Positions 8,677 to 16,602 of a stretch of 64,000 nucleotides of DNA are shown here, one piece after another (the first letter of the stretch is position 1; each line of letters begins with the position of its first letter). The DNA is from JAKZVK01 sp965248255 (GTDB lineage Bacteria > Acidobacteriota > Terriglobia > Bryobacterales > UBA6623): contig CBDFIW010000004.1 in NCBI GenBank assembly GCA_965248255.1, positions 1,364,001-1,428,000 of the forward strand, in the 5' to 3' direction. Position numbers and translations under genes: made by a program. The notes below the pieces were generated by a model. It made no database searches and was not told where the DNA came from. It saw nothing but the letters and a program-made list of their open reading frames with translations.

Positions 8677-9449
8677 AGCTCGAACACCTCGGTGGGTCGG
8701 CGCTGCTCGGCGATGACGAGACGCGTCTGAGCCGAGCCGATTTGCTCGAGCGCCATGCCGGCAAACATGCGGGCGACTTCGGGGTGGTTGTTGTTCTCGC
8801 TCAGGTGCCCCAGCACAAGCCAGCGCGAGGAGCGGTCGAAGTCGCCGGCGAGGAAGTCGGAAACGGCGTGGTTGGAGAGGTGTCCGACGCGGCTCATTAC
8901 GCGCTGCTTGACAAACCACGGGTAGGGACCGACCTTGAGCATCTCGAGGTCGTGGTTCGACTCGAGCAGAAGGAAGTCGCAGCCGCGGATCTGGTATTTC
9001 ACCGAGTCGGGCACGTAGCCCAGGTCGGTGACGAGCCCTGCCTTCGATCCGTTGTGGCGAACGCAGAACGCGACGGGGTCGACCGCGTCATGCGGGGTGG
9101 TGAAGCTGTCGATCTCGAGGTCGCCGATGACGAGCCCATGACCGGCCTCGAAGGGCTCGACCTGGAGAGGAACATCGTCCCAGCCGAGGGCGTCTTCGGT
9201 CAGCCGGGTCATGTAGACCGGGCACTTCAGCTTCTTCGATAACTGCGGCAGGCCTTTGACGTGGTCGGAGTGCTCGTGGGAGATGAGCACGGCGTCCAAG
9301 TCCTGAGGATCTTCGCCGATCGCCTGCAGGCGCTTGCTGATCTCACGAAAGCTGAAGCCCGCATCGACGAGAAGGCGCACTTTGCCGGTGGCGAGGAAGG
9401 CCGCGTTACCGCTGCTGCCGCTACCGAGTACGCAGATTCGCAGGCTCGT
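8673..9449 (-). CDS. MBL-fold metallohydrolase (YycJ/WalJ-like), probable non-ATG start
   Basis: Metallo-beta-lactamase-fold protein of the YycJ/WalJ-like group, predicted to bind two metals; the zinc motif HEHSDH is present. The first methionine-like codon is a GTG at 9380, but the frame continues upstream and encodes SLRICVLGSGSSGNAAFLAT, the conserved N-terminal strand of the fold, so the gene must start earlier. No ATG, GTG or TTG lies in that stretch. An ACG at 9449 follows AGGAG by 6 bases and a CTG at 9443 follows it by 12, and one of these is the likely start. It overlaps purB by 4 bases. Natural substrate is unknown. Confidence 0.82.
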   Translation of the reverse strand, partial: TSLRICVLGSGSSGNAAFLATGKVRLLVDAGFSFREISKRLQAIGEDPQDLDAVLISHEHSDHVKGLPQLSKKLKCPVYMTRLTEDALGWDDVPLQVEPFEAGHGLVIGDLEIDSFTTPHDAVDPVAFCVRHNGSKAGLVTDLGYVPDSVKYQIRGCDFLLLESNHDLEMLKVGPYPWFVKQRVMSRVGHLSNHAVSDFLAGDFDRSSRWLVLGHLSENNNHPEVARMFAGMALEQIGSAQTRLVIAEQRRPTEVFEL

Positions 9450-9810
9450 GGTGGACTCCTGGAGCGAGCGGGGGACAATGTCGATCGCTCGGTGGGTTCG
9501 GTCCCGGTATGAACTCCTGTTGTATCAGGAATGCGCAGTGGGGACAAGCTGGAGTGGACCCCTGTGGCGAGGCCAAGAAAGTAGGGACGGGTCGCGGTTG
9601 ACTGAAAAAGGATAGCCAATCCAGCCCAATGGGGGCATGATCAACTCATCCGGGGAAGCGGAGGCGGGCTCTGCTGGAGAGCAACCCACCAAGGAATACC
9701 CGGCCGCAGACTCATCGCAACGATGAGGGCGGGGTGCTCGCCTACTGAGGCCGCATCCCGCCTTGTGCTGCGCCATCGGATCGATAGATCTGCTCATGCC
9801 TTAAGAAAAC
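9450..9810. other. Intergenic stretch without a recognisable gene
   Basis: About 360 bases lie between the MBL-fold gene and the IS3 transposase stop codon. ORFs here are short and do not resemble proteins. The left boundary of the IS3 element is probably inside this stretch, but I could not find a convincing terminal repeat. Confidence 0.4.
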
Positions 9811-10641
9811 TCAGGCGGCGTTAGCCGCCTCTTCCCACAGCCGCTCATACTCTTGCGGCGGCCGATAGCCCAGCGCCGAATGCAATCGCGTACGATTGTA
9901 TTCCCGCTCAATATAAGCGCCGATCTCGGCCTGCGCCTGGGCCAAACTTTCATACTCGCTGCAGTCGACTTCCTCGCTTTTCAAAGTCTTGAAAAAGCTT
10001 TCCACGTACGCGTTGTCCTGCGGGCAGCCCTTGCGGCTCATCGATATCCTCGCGCCCGCTTGCCGCAGGGTGGCTACATAAGCTTCCGCGGCGTACTGCG
10101 AACCTTGATCGGAATGATGAATCCAGCCCGGCGCCGGACGCCGGCTGCTCAACGCTTGTTGCAGCGCCGCCAGCGGCAATTCGGTTTTCAGGTTCGGACC
10201 CACGGCCCAGCCCACCACGCGCCGCGAATACACGTCCAACACCACCGCCACATAGACGAAGTGGTTTCCCAATCGTACGTAGCTGAGATCGGAGCCCCAC
10301 AGTTTGTTGGGACCCGTGGGTTGGAAATCGCGCGTCAGGTTTTCATAACGCCGCAGCGAGTGCTTCGAATCGGTCGTTCGCGGAACGGTGCGGCGACGTC
10401 GCCGCAAGAGCTTCTCTTCGCGCATCACCCGTTGCACGCGCTTGCGATTGACCAGCAGCTTTTGACGGCGCAGCTGTTGGGTCGTCCGCCGGGTGCCGTA
10501 GGCCGGATGGTCCAAGGCGGCGTGGACAATGGCCTGCCGCAGTTCCCCGACCTGCTCGCTGTCGGGTTTGGCCTGGCGGTAGAGGCTGGCTCGCGCCAGT
10601 CCGCTCAAGCGGCACAAATCGCGCGTGCTCAGCGTGCTCAT
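9811..10641 (-). CDS. IS3-family transposase orfB (DDE integrase-core)
   Basis: 276-residue transposase catalytic subunit. Residues 1-85 are an HTH-like region (LCRLSGLARASLYR, then HPAYGTRR and NRKRVQRVMRE). The rve integrase core follows with the triad visible as SDLSYVRL (first Asp), WIHHSDQGSQY (second Asp) and NAYVESFFKTLKSE (Glu), ending with YNRTRLHSALGYRPPQEYE, the typical IS3 C terminus. The reading frame is complete. Its ATG overlaps the restored orfA stop (ATGA at 10638-10641), as is usual in the family. Confidence 0.93.
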   Translation of the reverse strand: MSTLSTRDLCRLSGLARASLYRQAKPDSEQVGELRQAIVHAALDHPAYGTRRTTQQLRRQKLLVNRKRVQRVMREEKLLRRRRRTVPRTTDSKHSLRRYENLTRDFQPTGPNKLWGSDLSYVRLGNHFVYVAVVLDVYSRRVVGWAVGPNLKTELPLAALQQALSSRRPAPGWIHHSDQGSQYAAEAYVATLRQAGARISMSRKGCPQDNAYVESFFKTLKSEEVDCSEYESLAQAQAEIGAYIEREYNRTRLHSALGYRPPQEYERLWEEAANAA

Positions 10642-11023
10642 GTTGCCTTGCCGCCTTGCGGCCCGTACTTCCTCAGCGACGCGCCGGTTCCACTGACGAT
10701 GCTCGGCCGGCGCAGATCCTCGACACGCCGCAAGGCTGCGGACAAAAAATCAATCTCCATGGCCTGGCGGCCGATTTTGCGTTCCAGCTCCGCGAGGCGG
10801 GCCTGGGCTTCGTGGCCGGGCTCGACACGGGCGCTGCCGCCGGGACGCGCCCCGCGCCGGGAAAGGCTTCCTCGACGCCGTAGCGCTCAACTTGTGCCAG
10901 CCAGTCGTAGAGCTTTTCGCGCTTCACCTCCAGCTCGCGCGCGAGGGCCGAGCCGGACTCGCCGGCTTCGAGCCGCCGGACGGCCGCCAGCTTGAACTCC
11001 TTCGTGAATCGTCTTCGAGACAA
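10638..11023 (-). pseudogene. IS3-family transposase orfA, frameshifted
   Basis: DNA-binding subunit with the HTH_Tnp_1 start RRRFTKEFKLAAVRRLEAGE and KREKLYDWLAQVERYGVEEAFPG. It starts at TTG 11023 behind a strong AAGGAGG. After about residue 56 the frame departs from the family pattern. The expected continuation, EAQARLAELERKIGRQAMEI and then FLSAALRRVEDLRR, lies in the next frame and runs to the stop overlapping orfB. The span is 386 bases, one short of a codon multiple, consistent with loss of a single base near 10850-10870 in a C/G-rich run. The site is mid-gene, not the usual programmed frameshift position. Confidence 0.75.
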
Positions 11024-11238
11024 TCGAACCTCCTTACCGTTCCCTGGTTCATTGTCCCTTCTCTACTGGTCTCGCTTTTCGGGTCCATTCCAAGCCAAGC
11101 CGCTCCGCGGTCTTCAGCATTGGCGCGGCTGCACTCGGCCAACGTGGGCGTGGGCCTTCAAGTAGCGACAAGCGATCAGCACGTTCCGGCTGGAGGCCCG
11201 TGCTAACCTGAACCTTTAACCATTCCTTCACCGCCTGA

Positions 11239-12684
11239 ATGTCATTCATTCAAAGCCGCTATAACCTGACGGAGTCCGACTTGGAGCGCTATCTGGGCGA
11301 GGCGCTTTCCCAAGGCGGCGACTATGCCGACGTCTACTTTGAGTACACCGCCACCAGTTCGGTGAGCCTAGATGAGTCGATCGTCAAGAGCGCTACTCAA
11401 GGTGTCTCGGTGGGTTGCGGGGTGAGGGTCATCAGCGGGGAAAAGACCGGCTACGCCTACACCGACGACCTGGCGCCGGAGAAGATCGTGCACGCGGCGC
11501 GCGTGGCGGCGCATATCGCTTCGAGTCCGTCCGACGTCAAGGTGGCGGGGCTGAGCGAGCAGCAGCGGGAGAACGACCTCTATCCCGTGGTAGAAGCCCC
11601 CAGTGATGTGGGACTCGCGGCCAAGGTGGAGCTTCTGCGGCGGGCGGACCGCGGCGCCCGCGCCGAGGACTCGCGCGTCTTTCAAGTGCAGGTCAGCTGT
11701 CGTGACTCGATCAAGCATGTCCTGGTGGCCACTTGCGACGGGCTGATCACGAACGACTCCCAACCGATGACCCGGCTCGATGTCTCGGTCATTGCGCGGG
11801 ACGGCGAACGGCTCGAGCGCGGCTATGACGGCGGAGGCGGCCGGGTGGGCCTCGATTTCTTCGAGACCGAAAGCACGCCCGAAGATTACGCCAAAGAGGC
11901 CGTGCGGCAAGCGTTGCTGCAACTCGGGGCGGCCGACGCGCCGGCAGGCGAGATGCCCGTGGTGCTCGGTCCCGGCTGGCCGGGCATTCTGCTGCACGAG
12001 GCCGTCGGGCACGGTCTCGAAGCCGACTTCAACCGCAAGCAGCTCTCGGCCTTTAGCGGTCTGCTCGGGCGCAAGGTGGCCTCGTCCTTGTGCACGGTTG
12101 TCGATGACGGCACTCTGCCCAGCCGCCGCGGCTCGCTCAACGTCGACGACGAGGGAACACCGACGGGCCGGGCGGTATTGATCGAGAACGGCATCCTCAA
12201 GGGCTACATGCAAGACCGGCTCTCGAGCCGCATCCTCGGCACGCCCAGCACGGGCAACGGCCGCCGCCAGAGCTATAAGCACATCCCCATGCCGCGCATG
12301 ACCAACACCTTCATGCTGCCGGGCGAGGACGACCCTGAAGACATCGTCCGCTCCGTCAACAGGGGTCTTTATTGCGCCAACTTCAGCGGCGGGCAGGTGG
12401 ACATTACCAGCGGCAAGTTTGTGTTCTCAGCCTCGGAAAGCTACTTGATCGAGGATGGCAAGATCACGCGTCCGGTGCGCGGCGCGACGCTGGTCGGGAA
12501 TGGCCCCGACGTGTTGACCAAGGTCAGCCGGGTGGGCCACGATCTCAAGCTTGACCACGGCGTCGGCATTTGCGGCAAGGAAGGGCAAAGCGTGCCGGTC
12601 GGCGTGGGCATCCCCACCATCAAAGTTGACCAGCTCACCGTTGGGGGAACGGCGCTCACGAGCGGCTCGAGCTTCCAGGGCTGA
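11239..12684 (+). CDS. tldD: Metalloprotease TldD
   Basis: Subunit of the TldD/TldE (PmbA) zinc metalloprotease, which trims modified peptides and unstructured polypeptides. It is 481 residues, exactly the usual TldD length. The zinc-binding HExxxH motif is visible as LLHEAVGHGLEADF (first His at residue 253). Other family blocks are the N-terminal GGDYADVYFEYT and the C-terminal GICGKEGQSVPVGVGIPT followed by VGGTAL. TldE is not in the window. The gene stands alone on the plus strand after the IS3 element; about 200 bases upstream hold no recognisable gene. Confidence 0.95.
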   Translation: MSFIQSRYNLTESDLERYLGEALSQGGDYADVYFEYTATSSVSLDESIVKSATQGVSVGCGVRVISGEKTGYAYTDDLAPEKIVHAARVAAHIASSPSDVKVAGLSEQQRENDLYPVVEAPSDVGLAAKVELLRRADRGARAEDSRVFQVQVSCRDSIKHVLVATCDGLITNDSQPMTRLDVSVIARDGERLERGYDGGGGRVGLDFFETESTPEDYAKEAVRQALLQLGAADAPAGEMPVVLGPGWPGILLHEAVGHGLEADFNRKQLSAFSGLLGRKVASSLCTVVDDGTLPSRRGSLNVDDEGTPTGRAVLIENGILKGYMQDRLSSRILGTPSTGNGRRQSYKHIPMPRMTNTFMLPGEDDPEDIVRSVNRGLYCANFSGGQVDITSGKFVFSASESYLIEDGKITRPVRGATLVGNGPDVLTKVSRVGHDLKLDHGVGICGKEGQSVPVGVGIPTIKVDQLTVGGTALTSGSSFQG

Positions 12685-12739
12685 CGAGCCCGGCTGGTGC
12701 TTTGTTTCGGAAGCTCGCCCACGAATGAAACTAGGCGGG

Positions 12740-12796
12740 CCTTGTGGCGCGCGCCACACCCCAGCCAGCGCTCCTCACAAGCACTCGAACTTCTGG
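12740..12796. repeat. Dispersed intergenic repeat, copy 1
   Basis: Contains CCTTGTGGCGC (12740-12750) and a 30-base block at 12767-12796 that matches 41834-41863 at about 25 of 30 positions, with the shared core AGCACTCGAACT. Both copies lie directly downstream of a plus-strand gene and before a minus-strand gene, so they may act in the convergent 3' regions. Function unknown. Confidence 0.5.
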
Positions 12797-12805
12797 AAGC
12801 TAGTA

Positions 12806-14449
12806 CTAGATCGCCGGCAGCGGACGCTGCTCCGGCCCGTAGCGGAAGGTCAACGTGGGTGAGATCTCGCCCGGCGGCAACCGCAGGATCCTAGGCCGAA
12901 TGGCCAGGATGAGGTGATTCTGTCGCGTTTGCACGAAGTTCCTCTGGAGCAGACGTCCCAGCCACGGGATCTCTGAAAGAAACGTCACGCCCGAACCCGT
13001 ATCGCGTTCTTCCACGAGGGCCAAGCCGGACACCAGCGCCATCTCGCCTGCTTGTAGACGAACGTAGGATTGCAGACTGCGGTTGGATAGGACCGGGAGA
13101 TCGTTCACCGCGCGGCCGGTGAGTTGCTTCACCTCGACTTCGAGTTCAAGCGAAATCTCGTTGGCGCTGTGGACGTAGGGCGTTACGTTGAAGACCAGGC
13201 CCAGGTCCTCGAACGTGAAGGACGGAAAGTTGCCCCGAAACCCCGGCGTCGACGGGTCCGTTCCATCGGCCGTCCGCGGTGCCCCGAACTGCGCAGTGAT
13301 AATCGGGAACCGCTCGCCGATCAGGAAATCCGCCGGCAATCCGGACGTGGCGCGCAACGAGAAACTGTTCATGAGGCGCGCCGTCGAAGAGAGTTTCTTC
13401 GCGATCAGTTGCGTCGTTCCGATTGCCACGCCAAAGACCGTCCCGCCGCCGCCGATTCCCAGCAGCGGCATGGACGCGGTCGGCGGCACATTCTGTAGGA
13501 CGGTGCTGAAGTTCGTGATCGGAAAGCTCGCGGGTAGCGAGATCCCGGCGGTGATTTCTTTCGAATCGACCACCGTGATGAGATCGACTTCGATCAGCAC
13601 TTCGGCCACTGGGTTCGAAAGATGCCGGACTAGGGCCTCGGCCATCCTCACACGGGCGACCGTGTCGCGGAGTACGATCTGCTGCCGTGCGCTGTCGAGG
13701 TGAACGCGGCGGATGTCGAGGATTTGCTGGATCGCCTGCTGGATCTGCTGTGCCTGCTCGGCGTTCAGTGCGTTGTCGATTGGCAGAACGACCATGGCGG
13801 TCGGCTCGAGATCCTTGCGGTTGGCCTGCGTGTCTTCGGCAATGAGAAAAATCTTTGAAGAAACGGGGACGAGCAGCGTTTTAGTCACGTCGATCAACGC
13901 GAAGAGTGTCTCGTCGAAGTCCGCGTTGTCCAACTCGAAGCGGATTTCCTTTTCGCCGTCGTAGTCACTGTCAAAGATGACTTCCAGCTCGAAGACCTCC
14001 GCTACGTTCTCATACACGGACTTGATGGAGCCGCGCAGCTTGAAACTGGCCGTCTTGTCTCGTGGCTCCAACATAAGGGGAGCTCGCAGGGGGCGAGGCT
14101 CGGGCAGGTCGGTCAGCGAGCCAACGAGCATCTTGCCGGCGGCGATACTCTGCTCGTAATTACGAAGGTAAACATTGGCTGGATCCAAGGCCAGCGCCGC
14201 ATCAAACTGACCCACACCGGCGAGCGTCTGGGCGGCGCGTTGCTTGACGCCCTGTGCGGCGAAGACGAGTTTGCGATTGGTGGGGTCTTGGGCCCGGGCG
14301 GCCATGTAGAGCAGGTACGCCTCGACGTCGTTCCCCTCGCTCTCGGCCTCGCGGGCCTGCTTGAATAGGTCACCGGCGCGGTCGGCCCAGGCCGGCGGCG
14401 GCAAAAGGAGCGCCAGCAGACACACCACCCCCAGCAGAGTTCGCCTCAC
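12806..14449 (-). CDS. Type II/III secretion or type IV pilus secretin-like protein
   Basis: A 547-residue outer-membrane secretin-type protein with a GTG start and signal peptide (LLALLLPPPAWA). Residues 25-110 are TPR-like (AREAESEGNDVEAYLLYMAA). They are followed by an STN-like domain (about 135-210, SVYENVAEVFELEVIFDSD), an N-domain repeat (LDIRRVHLDSARQQIVLRDT) and the secretin core, with VALVSGLALVEERD and the signature FLSEIPWLGRLLQRNF near the C terminus. It has no pilus or secretion neighbours here, so the specific machine is unknown. It could be an orphan secretin, as often seen in Acidobacteriota. Confidence 0.85.
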   Translation of the reverse strand: MRRTLLGVVCLLALLLPPPAWADRAGDLFKQAREAESEGNDVEAYLLYMAARAQDPTNRKLVFAAQGVKQRAAQTLAGVGQFDAALALDPANVYLRNYEQSIAAGKMLVGSLTDLPEPRPLRAPLMLEPRDKTASFKLRGSIKSVYENVAEVFELEVIFDSDYDGEKEIRFELDNADFDETLFALIDVTKTLLVPVSSKIFLIAEDTQANRKDLEPTAMVVLPIDNALNAEQAQQIQQAIQQILDIRRVHLDSARQQIVLRDTVARVRMAEALVRHLSNPVAEVLIEVDLITVVDSKEITAGISLPASFPITNFSTVLQNVPPTASMPLLGIGGGGTVFGVAIGTTQLIAKKLSSTARLMNSFSLRATSGLPADFLIGERFPIITAQFGAPRTADGTDPSTPGFRGNFPSFTFEDLGLVFNVTPYVHSANEISLELEVEVKQLTGRAVNDLPVLSNRSLQSYVRLQAGEMALVSGLALVEERDTGSGVTFLSEIPWLGRLLQRNFVQTRQNHLILAIRPRILRLPPGEISPTLTFRYGPEQRPLPAI

Positions 14450-14525
14450 AAAGGGTTGACGAGGCGGCCCCTCGTCCCGTGCAACCGGATTCCGTTGCCG
14501 GAAGAAATCGAGCCGTGCCCGTCAG

Positions 14526-15054
14526 GGGCTGTGAAAAAATGCTGGGGACATCAGCCACGGCCTGACGCAGGTTGAAAACCCCGCGTCCACCCACAGCACG
14601 ATTCGGTGCATCCGCGCACGGTTCGTAGCCCCGTGTAGGGGCGTTTGAATGTAGCCCACCGCGCAAGCGGCGGGTCAGCAGGGCGAACGATCCCAGCTCC
14701 GGCAGGGGCGTTTGAGACTTTTGCCCATGGCGCAGGGTGGACGCGGCCGGATGAGAGCCGCTGTCTTCTGCGTCCCGCGGCGATCGGGTGTTAGGAAGAG
14801 GTAAGGCTCAAACGCCCCTGCCGGGGCTCCGGATTCGTTGGTGGCGTTTTCCCACGGCTTGCGCCGTGGGCTACCTTCAAACGCCCCTACCGGGGCTCGG
14901 TTCGCGTAGTTGGACGCATCAGGTTGCGCCGAGAAGCAAACTGCGAACTCCGGGGCTGTGGGTAGATGCTCGGGAGGGTCCGCCGCGACCTACGGGCGTT
15001 GAAGATAGAGGACTCCTGCCGCTTGTGATAGTCCCCGGCATTTTTTCACAGTCC
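14526..15054. repeat. Palindromic repeat element with 24-base terminal inverted repeats
   Basis: The left end at 14526-14549 and the right end at 15031-15054 match in inverted orientation at 22 of 24 bases (core CTGTGAAAAAATGC). Inside, the two halves mirror each other: units reading GTAGGGGCGTTTGAA and GCAGGGGCGTTTGAG (14634-14717) return inverted as CTCAAACGCCCCTGC and TTCAAACGCCCCTAC (14808-14892). The same terminus, extended outward as far as GAGCCGTG, recurs at the 52.3 kb element. No protein-coding gene is evident inside. Confidence 0.75.
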
Positions 15055-15144
15055 GTCAGGGAGCGGTTTCCTCAAGGCCGCGATCTCTTCATGGCAGGAC
15101 CGAGCAACTCCGTTGGGTTCCGGCTCGTCCGGGTCAGGGAGACT

Positions 15145-15576
15145 TCACGAGTCCTCGCTGGGCGTCTCTCGCCGCCCCTGTTTGACCTGGGCCCGCTCCT
15201 TCTTGCGCCGCAAACGGCTCTCGACGGACTGCCGGGTCGCCCGTGTCTTGCGGCGCCGCTTTGGGCGTTGGAGGCCATCCCGAATCAGCGCGGCCAGTTT
15301 TTGCCGGGCATCCTCGCGGTTGCGGACCTGATCGCGTGTGCGGCTCGAAGTAACGACCAACTCCCCGCCAGCAGTGAGCCGGCCGGCCAGCCGGGAAAGC
15401 AGATGGGCCAAGTCTTCGAAGTTGAGAGCCGCACTGTCAGCCGGCCTCCAACGGATCTCGACCTTGCTCTCGACTTTGTTGACGTGCTGGCCCCCGGGCC
15501 CGCCCGAGCGCGCGAACGCGATCCCCAACTCCGCTGCCGGAATCGTGATTCTTTCGTTGACGACCAGTTCTTCCAT
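15145..15576 (-). CDS. arfB: Alternative ribosome-rescue factor ArfB / class I release-factor-like hydrolase
   Basis: A 143-residue GGQ-domain protein that would hydrolyse peptidyl-tRNA on stalled ribosomes. The catalytic motif is intact in ARSGGPGGQHVNKVESKVEI (residues 23-42). The length matches E. coli ArfB (140), and a long basic C-terminal tail rich in Arg and Lys (PKRRRKTRATRQ, LRRKKERAQVKQGRR) is the mRNA-tunnel-binding element. The codon-recognition domains of true release factors are absent. A long overlapping plus-strand ORF is an antisense artefact here. Confidence 0.92.
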   Translation of the reverse strand: MEELVVNERITIPAAELGIAFARSGGPGGQHVNKVESKVEIRWRPADSAALNFEDLAHLLSRLAGRLTAGGELVVTSSRTRDQVRNREDARQKLAALIRDGLQRPKRRRKTRATRQSVESRLRRKKERAQVKQGRRETPSEDS

Positions 15577-15732
15577 GACTTGGGAGAGAGTTGGGGCCCC
15601 CCACGGGCTCCCGCTGATCAGATCCGAAGACTCTCCTCATTTTCCCAGAAGCAACCCAAGGACCCCCCGTACCGCCCCGGGCCGGCGATTGGGAATGGTG
15701 CTCTGATACCATGTTCCCGAGGCCGGTCCAAG

Positions 15733-16212
15733 ATGCGGCGAGCCAGGTTTCTCCCAAGGATCCTGTCCTTCTCCGTTCTAACCCTGCTGCTCGTCGGCCT
15801 CGATGCCGCCGCGGCGGAACTCAACCGAGTGGAAAAGGAGCAGTTCCTGCGTCAGGCGAAGATCATCCGCCTATGGGGTCTTGCCGAAGGCATCACCAAC
15901 TCACAGCGCGCCACGCTCAGCGACGGACGCCTTACGCACGACGCGCACGTCCAAACCGTCGATATCAGAAAAACGCAATTCACTGGCGTCCAAAGCACCG
16001 AGCTCAACTTCCGCGACACCTACCAATACAATCTCGCAGCGAGCAAGCTCGACGAGCTCCTGGGACTTGACATGGTGCCGGTCACGGTAGAACGGAAGGT
16101 GCAGGGCAAAACAGCGTCGCTCACGTGGTGGGTCGATGACACGCTGATGACCGAGAAGCAACGCACGCTCATGAACCTCGACACAGCAGTTGACTTATTA
16201 CTAGTTAATTAG
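15733..16212 (+). CDS. Secreted protein, probably C-terminally truncated, unknown function
   Basis: 159 residues from an ATG at 15733, with signal peptide (FSVLTLLLVGLDAAAA). The frame is open for 945 bases further upstream, but that part crosses the repeat element and the antisense arfB, so I reject it. Residues 95-140 (FRDTYQYNLAASKLDELLGL, then MVPVTVERKVQG) resemble larger Acidobacteriota proteins that continue into a kinase-like DxN-containing lobe, from memory. Here the protein stops soon after at a TAG inside the blaI-type operator (16199-16214). A deletion that fused its middle to the regulator promoter would explain this. Confidence 0.55.
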   Translation: MRRARFLPRILSFSVLTLLLVGLDAAAAELNRVEKEQFLRQAKIIRLWGLAEGITNSQRATLSDGRLTHDAHVQTVDIRKTQFTGVQSTELNFRDTYQYNLAASKLDELLGLDMVPVTVERKVQGKTASLTWWVDDTLMTEKQRTLMNLDTAVDLLLVN

Positions 16213-16218
16213 TACGAT
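16190..16218 (+). promoter_or_regulatory. Promoter and BlaI/MecI-type operator of the repressor-sensor pair
   Basis: -35 TTGACT (16190-16195), a 17-base spacer, -10 TACGAT (16213-16218). The spacer and -10 are covered by the near-palindrome TACTAGTTAATTAGTA (16199-16214; 14 of 16 bases symmetric), in the style of BlaI/MecI operators with TACTA half-sites. The repressor ATG at 16228 lies only 9 bases past the -10, so the transcript should be nearly leaderless. Repressor binding would block polymerase, giving autoregulation. Confidence 0.75.
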
Positions 16219-16227
16219 GGAAATCGT

Positions 16228-16602
16228 ATGAGACCGAGACGTGCGGTTCTCACCGAGCAAGAACTCGAGATCATGAAGGTCGTTTGGGAACACGAGTCCC
16301 CGACCGTCCGCGACGTCTACGAGGCTCTTCTCAAACGCCGCAAAATCGCCTACACCACTGTGATGACGATGATGAACATCCTCGTCGAGAAGAAGTACCT
16401 CAAGAAGCGTTCCGGGGACCGGGCCTACACCTACCAACCGACCCAGCCCAAACAACAGGTCATCAAGGCCATGGTCAGCGACTTCCTCGGACGGGTCTTC
16501 GACGGATCGGCCCAGCCGCTGCTGGTGCATCTCGTCGACGACCGGCGGCTCACCGAAAAAGACCTCCAAGAGTTGCAACGCATGATTGAGGAGGAGCGAT
16601 GA
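16228..16602 (+). CDS. BlaI/MecI/CopY-family transcriptional repressor
   Basis: A 124-residue winged-helix repressor (Penicillinase_R family). Residues 7-75 form the DNA-binding domain: LTEQELEIMKVVWEHESPTV, then YTTVMTMMNILVEKKYLKK in the recognition-helix and wing region. The C terminus is the dimerisation helix set (LTEKDLQELQRMIEEER). Repressors of this family are inactivated by cleavage triggered by an M56 sensor, which is the next gene, overlapping by 4 bases (ATGA). Here the sensor is disrupted by an IS, so induction may be lost and the repressor locked on. That consequence is inference. Confidence 0.92.
   Translation: MRPRRAVLTEQELEIMKVVWEHESPTVRDVYEALLKRRKIAYTTVMTMMNILVEKKYLKKRSGDRAYTYQPTQPKQQVIKAMVSDFLGRVFDGSAQPLLVHLVDDRRLTEKDLQELQRMIEEER

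Larger units (their letters stand above)
9811..11038 (-). mobile_element. IS3-family insertion sequence (ends not resolved)
   Basis: Two overlapping genes, orfA (11023-10638) and orfB (10641-9811), have the classic IS3 arrangement and product types. The span given covers the genes and the orfA ribosome-binding site only. I looked for terminal inverted repeats just outside and found no convincing pair. orfA carries an internal one-base frameshift, so this copy is probably inactive unless the shift is an assembly error. Confidence 0.75.

Noticed and set aside
8677..8919. Upstream extension of purB
   Set aside because: The extra 81 codons overlap the MBL-fold gene in another frame and are Arg-rich; the family N terminus begins at TTG 8676.
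9853..10995. A 380-codon plus-strand ORF across the IS3 transposase genes
   Set aside because: Antisense to orfB and orfA, arginine-rich and without family resemblance; the minus-strand genes have intact DDE motifs.
11049..11249. A 66-codon minus-strand ORF upstream of tldD
   Set aside because: Arg/Pro-rich with no signal, motif or ribosome-binding evidence; probably chance in GC-rich DNA.
14788..15732. Upstream extension of the ORF ending at 16212
   Set aside because: It crosses the palindromic repeat element and lies antisense to arfB; signal peptide and protein-like sequence begin only at the ATG at 15733.
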